DNA of 64,000 nt from Schauerella aestuarii. Lineage in GTDB: Bacteria; Pseudomonadota; Gammaproteobacteria; Burkholderiales; Burkholderiaceae_B. The stretch spans positions 124,001-188,000 of the forward strand of contig NZ_SIZW01000041.1 in the NCBI RefSeq assembly GCF_009866805.1, read 5' to 3'. Under the pieces are notes generated by a model. That model saw only the letters and a program-made list of their open reading frames with translations. It had not been told where the DNA came from and searched no databases. The translations under genes were made by a program, and so were the position numbers. The stretch's first letter is position 1. The number at the start of each line of letters is the position of its first letter. Positions 60,080-64,000 of the stretch are shown in pieces.

Positions 60080-61003
60080 TTACAGCAATGTGCCTGCCAG
60101 CGCTGCGGCAACCAGCAACGCGCCCGTCCAGAGGTTGGCGCGAAACAGCATGAAATTCTGTTCGGGCCGCTTCAAGTCGAATTTGGCGAGTTGCCAGAAC
60201 AGGTGCACGGCAATGGCAGCCATGCCGAGGTAGTAGGCGGGATGCATGTCCAACGACCAGCCGCCCCACGTCCATAGCGCGATCGTGCCCACATAGAAAC
60301 CGCTGACCCACGTTTTGCCGTTGGCGCCGAAGCGCAGGGCCGTGGAGTGCAGGCCCAATTGCGCATCGTCGCGCACATCCACGTAGGCGTAGATGGTGTC
60401 GTACCCAATCTGCCACAGCACGGCGCCCAACCACATCGCCACCGCGGCCAAGGGGACGGCGTTGTGCACGTCGGACCAGGCCATCAGCATGCCCCAGTTG
60501 AATGCAATGCCCAGCACGGCTTGCGGCCAATAGGTAAAGCGCTTGCACAGCGGATAAATGAAGACGATGGGCAGCAGCGCCACCGCCAGCCAGCGGCTCA
60601 TCGGATTGATGAAGAACAGCAGCACGGCGCACACGACCAATTGCGCGAACAAAAACCAGAGCGCTTTCTTCAGCGTGATCTGCCCACTGGTAAGCGGCCG
60701 AAAACGTGTGCGCTCCACATGCTGATCGATGTCGCGATCGCATATGTCGTTGATCGTGCATCCCACGCCGCGCATGAGCAGGGCGCCCAGCGAAAAGATG
60801 ATGAGCCGTGCGAGGGTGGGAAGCCCCGAAGACGCTTGCACCAGTGCCGCCAGGCACGGCAGCAACGTCAGCCAGGTACCGATGGGCCGATCGAGTCGGC
60901 ACAGCCGGGCATAGGGTCCCCACGATGCGGGGAGCCAGCGCGCGACCCAATCGTCGGCAATGATGTCGTTCAGATCGGGGGCGGGGCGGGCGGTGACGGC
61001 CAT
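60080..61003 (-). CDS. ubiA: 4-hydroxybenzoate octaprenyltransferase
   Basis: 307-residue inner-membrane prenyltransferase of ubiquinone synthesis, joining a polyprenyl chain to 4-hydroxybenzoate. The two Mg2+-diphosphate binding motifs are visible: CTINDICDRDIDQHVERTR and YDTIYAYVDVRDDAQLGLHS. FRPLTSGQI and RLDRPIGTWLTLLPCL near the N-terminus are typical of UbiA. It starts three bases after the aminotransferase stop, so the two are co-transcribed. About 130 bases beyond its stop, the AT-rich stretch around 59970-59998 can form a loose hairpin. Confidence 0.95.
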   Translation of the reverse strand: MAVTARPAPDLNDIIADDWVARWLPASWGPYARLCRLDRPIGTWLTLLPCLAALVQASSGLPTLARLIIFSLGALLMRGVGCTINDICDRDIDQHVERTRFRPLTSGQITLKKALWFLFAQLVVCAVLLFFINPMSRWLAVALLPIVFIYPLCKRFTYWPQAVLGIAFNWGMLMAWSDVHNAVPLAAVAMWLGAVLWQIGYDTIYAYVDVRDDAQLGLHSTALRFGANGKTWVSGFYVGTIALWTWGGWSLDMHPAYYLGMAAIAVHLFWQLAKFDLKRPEQNFMLFRANLWTGALLVAAALAGTLL

Positions 61004-61006
61004 GGA

Positions 61007-62209
61007 TCAGCGTCCGTAATTGGCGATCAGTCGGCCCAACGTGGCAATGCCGGCGCGGATCTTGGCCTCGGGCACGGTAACGAAGCTCAGCCGCAACGTG
61101 TTGTGGACGGGCGCCGACGCATAGAAGGGCGCGCCTGGCACGAATGCCACTTTTTCAGCGATCGCTTGCGCGAGCAGCACGCTGCTGTCGATATGAGCGG
61201 GCAGCGTCACCCAGATGAACATGCCGCCTTCAGGCCGGGTATAGGCAACGTCTGCCGGGAAGTGCTCGGTAATGGCGTCGAGCATGTAGCCGCATTGCTT
61301 GCGGTACAACTCGCGCACCATGGGCAGATGCTGCGCAAGAAAGCCATCCTTGATGATTTCGTACACGGCCATTTGCGTAAGCGTGGAGGTGTGCAGATCG
61401 GTGGCCTGTTTGGCCTGCACGAGCTTATTGATGATGGTGCGATTGGCCGCGATGTAGCCCAGCCGCAGCCCGGGTGCCAGCACCTTCGAGAACGAGCCCA
61501 GGCGGATGACGTTGGCGCTTGCTGCAGGGGCGAGCGACAGCAAACTCGGCGCATGCTCACCTGCGTAGCGCAGCTCGCCATAGGGGTCGTCTTCCACCAC
61601 AGGGAGGCCCAGTCGCGCCGCTTGCGTGACCAGATCCTGGCGGCGCGTCGTATCCAGCGTGCGGCCGGTGGGATTCTGAAAATTGGGCAGCGCATAAAGA
61701 AAGCGTGCCCCCTCGGCCAGCGCCGGCGTGATCGCTTCGGGCACCAGGCCGCCGTCGTCCGTTGCGACCGACGCGTATTGCGGTTGATAAAGGCTGAACG
61801 ACTGCAGCGCGCCAAGATAGCTGGGCGTTTCGACCAGTACTTTGCTGTCCTTGTCGATCAATACCTTGCCCAGCAGATCCAACGCTTGCTGCGAGCCCGA
61901 CACGATCAGGATTTCATCGGGCGTGACCCGTGCGCCATTGCGGCTGAGATCCTCGGCCACCCATGCCCGCAGCGGCGCGTAGCCCTCGGTGGGGCCGTAC
62001 TGAAGTGCGACGCGCGGTTGCTCGGTCAACACACGATCGAAAGCCTGGCGTACCACTTCCGCCGGAAATCCGTCCGGTGCCGGCAGTCCGCCCGCAAACG
62101 ACGTGATATCGGGGCGCTCGGTAACTTTGAGAATCTCGCGAATGGCGGAACTCGTCAGTTGTTGCGCGCGTTCGGAAAAAGTGCAGGCGGAGTCGAGAGG
62201 GGTGTCCAT
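61007..62209 (-). CDS. PLP-dependent aminotransferase (2-aminoadipate aminotransferase-like)
   Basis: 400-residue fold-type I class I/II aminotransferase of the LysN/MocR-like stand-alone group. Visible features are TSFAGGLPAPDGFPAEVVRQ, LQYGPTEGYAPLR, IVSGSQQALDLLGKVLIDKD, PNFQNPTGRTL, VVEDDPYGELRY and the Schiff-base Lys K242 in LGSFSKVLAPGLRLGYI. Members transfer amino groups from 2-aminoadipate, branched-chain or aromatic amino acids. Upstream of and nearly touching ubiA; divergent from the methionine sulfoxide reductase gene. Confidence 0.9.
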   Translation of the reverse strand: MDTPLDSACTFSERAQQLTSSAIREILKVTERPDITSFAGGLPAPDGFPAEVVRQAFDRVLTEQPRVALQYGPTEGYAPLRAWVAEDLSRNGARVTPDEILIVSGSQQALDLLGKVLIDKDSKVLVETPSYLGALQSFSLYQPQYASVATDDGGLVPEAITPALAEGARFLYALPNFQNPTGRTLDTTRRQDLVTQAARLGLPVVEDDPYGELRYAGEHAPSLLSLAPAASANVIRLGSFSKVLAPGLRLGYIAANRTIINKLVQAKQATDLHTSTLTQMAVYEIIKDGFLAQHLPMVRELYRKQCGYMLDAITEHFPADVAYTRPEGGMFIWVTLPAHIDSSVLLAQAIAEKVAFVPGAPFYASAPVHNTLRLSFVTVPEAKIRAGIATLGRLIANYGR

Positions 62210-62345
62210 GAGGCAGCGTTCTGGCAGGCGCGAAGCGTGAAGGAAGGGAAGATTGTCCCACTTTTAGGCGGGATTTCGGCAAGCCCAAATCTGTCGCGCG
62301 CCTAAAATGTGCGATTGCCGATGGGTTTTTCGATGGAACGAGATC

Positions 62346-62834
62346 ATGTTTGACCGCTTGATTCTGGATGGCGACACCAAAGCCGCACGCTACGAGGCGC
62401 TGGCCGGACACGCGCGTGCGCTGCTCGCCGGTGAACACGACCGCATCGCCAATGCCGCCAATCTGAGTGCGTTGGCGTTCGAAACGTTGCCCGATCTGAA
62501 CTGGGCGGGATTTTACTTTTTCGACGGGACGGAACTCGTGCTGGGCCCCTTCCAGGGCCGTCCCGCCTGCGTGCGGATCCCGCTCGATCGCGGGGTGTGT
62601 GGCGCGGCCGCCAGCCAACGTCAGTCGCAGGTCGTGCCCGATGTGCATGCGTTTCCCGGCCACATTGCCTGCGACGCCGCGTCGCGGTCCGAAGTGGTGG
62701 TGCCGCTGGTGCGCAATGGCGAGCTGATCGGCGTGTGGGATGTCGATAGCCCGGTGGCCGGCCGATTCGATGAAGACGATCGCGTCGGCATGGAGGCGCT
62801 TTGCGCGATCTATCTGGACAGTCTGCGGGGCTGA
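62346..62834 (+). CDS. msrC: Free methionine-R-sulfoxide reductase (GAF domain, fRMsr)
   Basis: 162 residues, a single GAF domain reducing free L-methionine-R-sulfoxide with thioredoxin. The signature NWAGFYFFDGTELVLGPFQG is followed by PACVRIPLDRGVCGAAASQ and VHAFPGHIACDAASRSEVVV, which supply the three conserved cysteines, and by the metal-free GAF end WDVDSPVAGRFDEDD. ATG 62346 chosen (MFDRLILDG); length equals E. coli YebR. Divergent from the aminotransferase operon. Oxidative-stress repair role is well established for the family. Confidence 0.92.
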   Translation: MFDRLILDGDTKAARYEALAGHARALLAGEHDRIANAANLSALAFETLPDLNWAGFYFFDGTELVLGPFQGRPACVRIPLDRGVCGAAASQRQSQVVPDVHAFPGHIACDAASRSEVVVPLVRNGELIGVWDVDSPVAGRFDEDDRVGMEALCAIYLDSLRG

Positions 62835-62996
62835 CGGCAGGCGCGCCGCGCCCACCAACGGGCGCATCGAGGCGTTCTCACAAAGCCAGCGCTTGCCGCA
62901 CAACGTTCAGACGTCCGTGCATCGCGGTGCCGCTAGCGCGGCTGTCGCTTGATTGGCGTGCCGTTGTGCCGTCCTAATCAGGCGTCGCGTTTGCCT

Positions 62997-64000
62997 TCAC
63001 GCTGCGGCAGTCACGCGCTGGCTGTACAGCCGGCAGAGCGGCCAGCCCGCAGCCACGATCAGCAATCCCAATACGGTGCCGGCCCCTGCATAGAGCGCAC
63101 TGGCCACGGCCAGCGCGGCACACGTGAGCGCAAACAGCATCGGCGTAAACGGATAGCCGGGCACCCGAAACGGGCGGTGCCGGTCCGGATCCAGGCGCCG
63201 CAATCGCCAGACGGCGCCGGCCACCAGGGTCATGAAAAGCCAGAACGCCGGCGCCGTCACCGCCACCATGGCCTCGACGCCATTGGGCGTAAATGCACCG
63301 TACAGCACCAACAGCAGCGTCAACCCGGCCTGCAGGATAAGCGCCGCAATCGGCGCACGTCCGGCCTGGCTCCAGCGGGCAAGGGGAGCGAGCCGAGGCA
63401 CATCGCGGCCGAGTGCCGCGTACACACGGGCGCCGGTCATGATGGTGGCGTTCATGGTGGTCAAGGCAGTGCAGCAGATCAGGATCCCGAGCACCCAGGC
63501 GCCGTAGGGGCCGGCCACCACCCTCATCACGTCGAGCCCGATCGCGTCGGCTTCACGCAGTTGCTCCAGGCCGAACAAGCGCAAAAATGCCAGATTGGTG
63601 AGGATGTACAGCACCGCGACCAGGCCGGTGCCCAGGAACAGCACGCGGCTCACGTTGCGCGCGGGATTGCGCAACTCGCCAGACAGATACGCCGCCTCGT
63701 TCCAGCCGCCGAACGTGAGCAGCACAAACACCATGCCCATACCCAGCGAGCCTGCGATAGGCGCGTCGCGAATGCCCGCCACGGCAGCATCGCCGGCGGC
63801 AGAGGGGGGCAGGCCGCCCGGCGCCAGCCACGCCGCAGCGGCGATCAGGCCGATCAGCGCCAGCAAGGTCAGGGCGGTGAGGATGCGCTGCAAGGTGCGC
63901 GACGTGCGGGCGCCGGCCATGTTGAGCAAGGTCAGCGCGATCACCGACAGCCCGGCATGCCAGGCAATGCCGAATTGCCCCAGCGGCATCCATTGCTGCG
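62997..64000 (-). CDS. APC-family amino-acid permease, 5' end outside window
   Basis: C-terminal 330 or more residues of an amino acid/polyamine/organocation permease. About nine hydrophobic helices with FGGWNEAAYLSGELRNPARN (the conserved inner loop of APC transporters), ALTTMNATIMTGARVYAALG and RHRPFRVPGYPFTP near the end. The frame is open through base 64000, so the N-terminal helices lie beyond the window. Substrate cannot be assigned; the LAT/CAT-like loop suggests a neutral or basic amino acid. Confidence 0.85.
   Translation of the reverse strand, partial: QQWMPLGQFGIAWHAGLSVIALTLLNMAGARTSRTLQRILTALTLLALIGLIAAAAWLAPGGLPPSAAGDAAVAGIRDAPIAGSLGMGMVFVLLTFGGWNEAAYLSGELRNPARNVSRVLFLGTGLVAVLYILTNLAFLRLFGLEQLREADAIGLDVMRVVAGPYGAWVLGILICCTALTTMNATIMTGARVYAALGRDVPRLAPLARWSQAGRAPIAALILQAGLTLLLVLYGAFTPNGVEAMVAVTAPAFWLFMTLVAGAVWRLRRLDPDRHRPFRVPGYPFTPMLFALTCAALAVASALYAGAGTVLGLLIVAAGWPLCRLYSQRVTAAA

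Noticed and set aside
60347-62305. 652-codon open frame on the plus strand opposite ubiA and the aminotransferase
   Set aside because: Shadow frame of two well-conserved minus-strand genes; composition is typical of antisense high-GC frames and no motif is present.
1-64000. tRNA/rRNA genes, CRISPR arrays, insertion sequences, integrases, toxin-antitoxin pairs, prophage genes
   Set aside because: None recognised on reading both strands; no direct-repeat arrays with spacers and no transposase or integrase motifs. A covariance-model scan (tRNAscan, Rfam) would be needed to exclude small RNAs fully.

Overview
The window looks like ordinary chromosome of a high-GC betaproteobacterium of the order Burkholderiales, most likely the Alcaligenaceae (Bordetella/Achromobacter group). 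The pointers are four intact and one decayed periplasmic solute-binding protein of the Bug/TctC type, a bfeA/bfeR-like enterobactin locus, a DUF4148 protein, an aapJQMP amino-acid transporter and paired TonB receptors. I see no rRNA, tRNA, CRISPR array, insertion sequence, integrase or prophage gene.

Layout. 1-5.7 kb: the end of a GtrII-type glucosyltransferase, then a leftward metal-uptake unit (DUF2946, TonB receptor, PepSY protein). 5.8-10.2 kb: a TauE/SafE permease and a D-glucarate unit (LacI regulator, Bug protein, glucarate dehydratase) with a perfect 16-bp operator palindrome. 10.2-18.6 kb: aapJQMP, a cystathionine beta-lyase-like enzyme with divergent LysR, two small ORFs and nhaA. 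18.6-28 kb: a CoA-thioester catabolic region (alpha/beta hydrolase, two crotonases, acyl-CoA ligase, HMG-CoA-lyase-like enzyme, CaiB CoA-transferase, Bug protein, nitronate monooxygenase-like enzyme) with a MarR gene. 28-30.8 kb: a second DUF2946/TonB receptor pair (ZnuD-like). 30.8-34.6 kb: a decayed Bug gene, an AcnA-type aconitase and a GntR regulator. 34.7-45.4 kb: mixed metabolic genes, including a GNAT-ASCH fusion, an OYE-type reductase and a succinate-semialdehyde dehydrogenase. 45.4-50 kb: a ferric-catecholate receptor with divergent AraC regulator and another Bug gene. 50.5-56.4 kb: an envelope-stress block (small membrane protein, YddA-like ABC transporter, QseBC/PmrAB-like two-component system, DegP-family protease). 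56.5-64 kb: glycine-zipper protein, BCCT transporter, DUF4148 protein, ubiA, aminotransferase, free methionine-R-sulfoxide reductase and an amino-acid permease cut by the window edge.

The strongest unexpected signal is a set of four near-identical 19-bp operators, TAGTTG-N7-CAACTA, before the transcription units of the 18.6-28 kb region. Three coincide with recognisable -35/-10 elements, two of them close to consensus. Together with the MarR gene inside the region they define what looks like one local regulon. Two enzymes of that regulon lack textbook catalytic residues: the hydrolase has Ala for the nucleophilic Ser, and the lyase has His for the catalytic Cys. The pathway is therefore probably not standard leucine or fatty-acid degradation. 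A second regulatory signal is a pair of CTTAAG-N5-(C/G)TTAAG boxes before the ABC/two-component operon and before the protease gene, suggesting that the two-component system controls both. All functional statements rest on motif recognition by eye; no searches were run.
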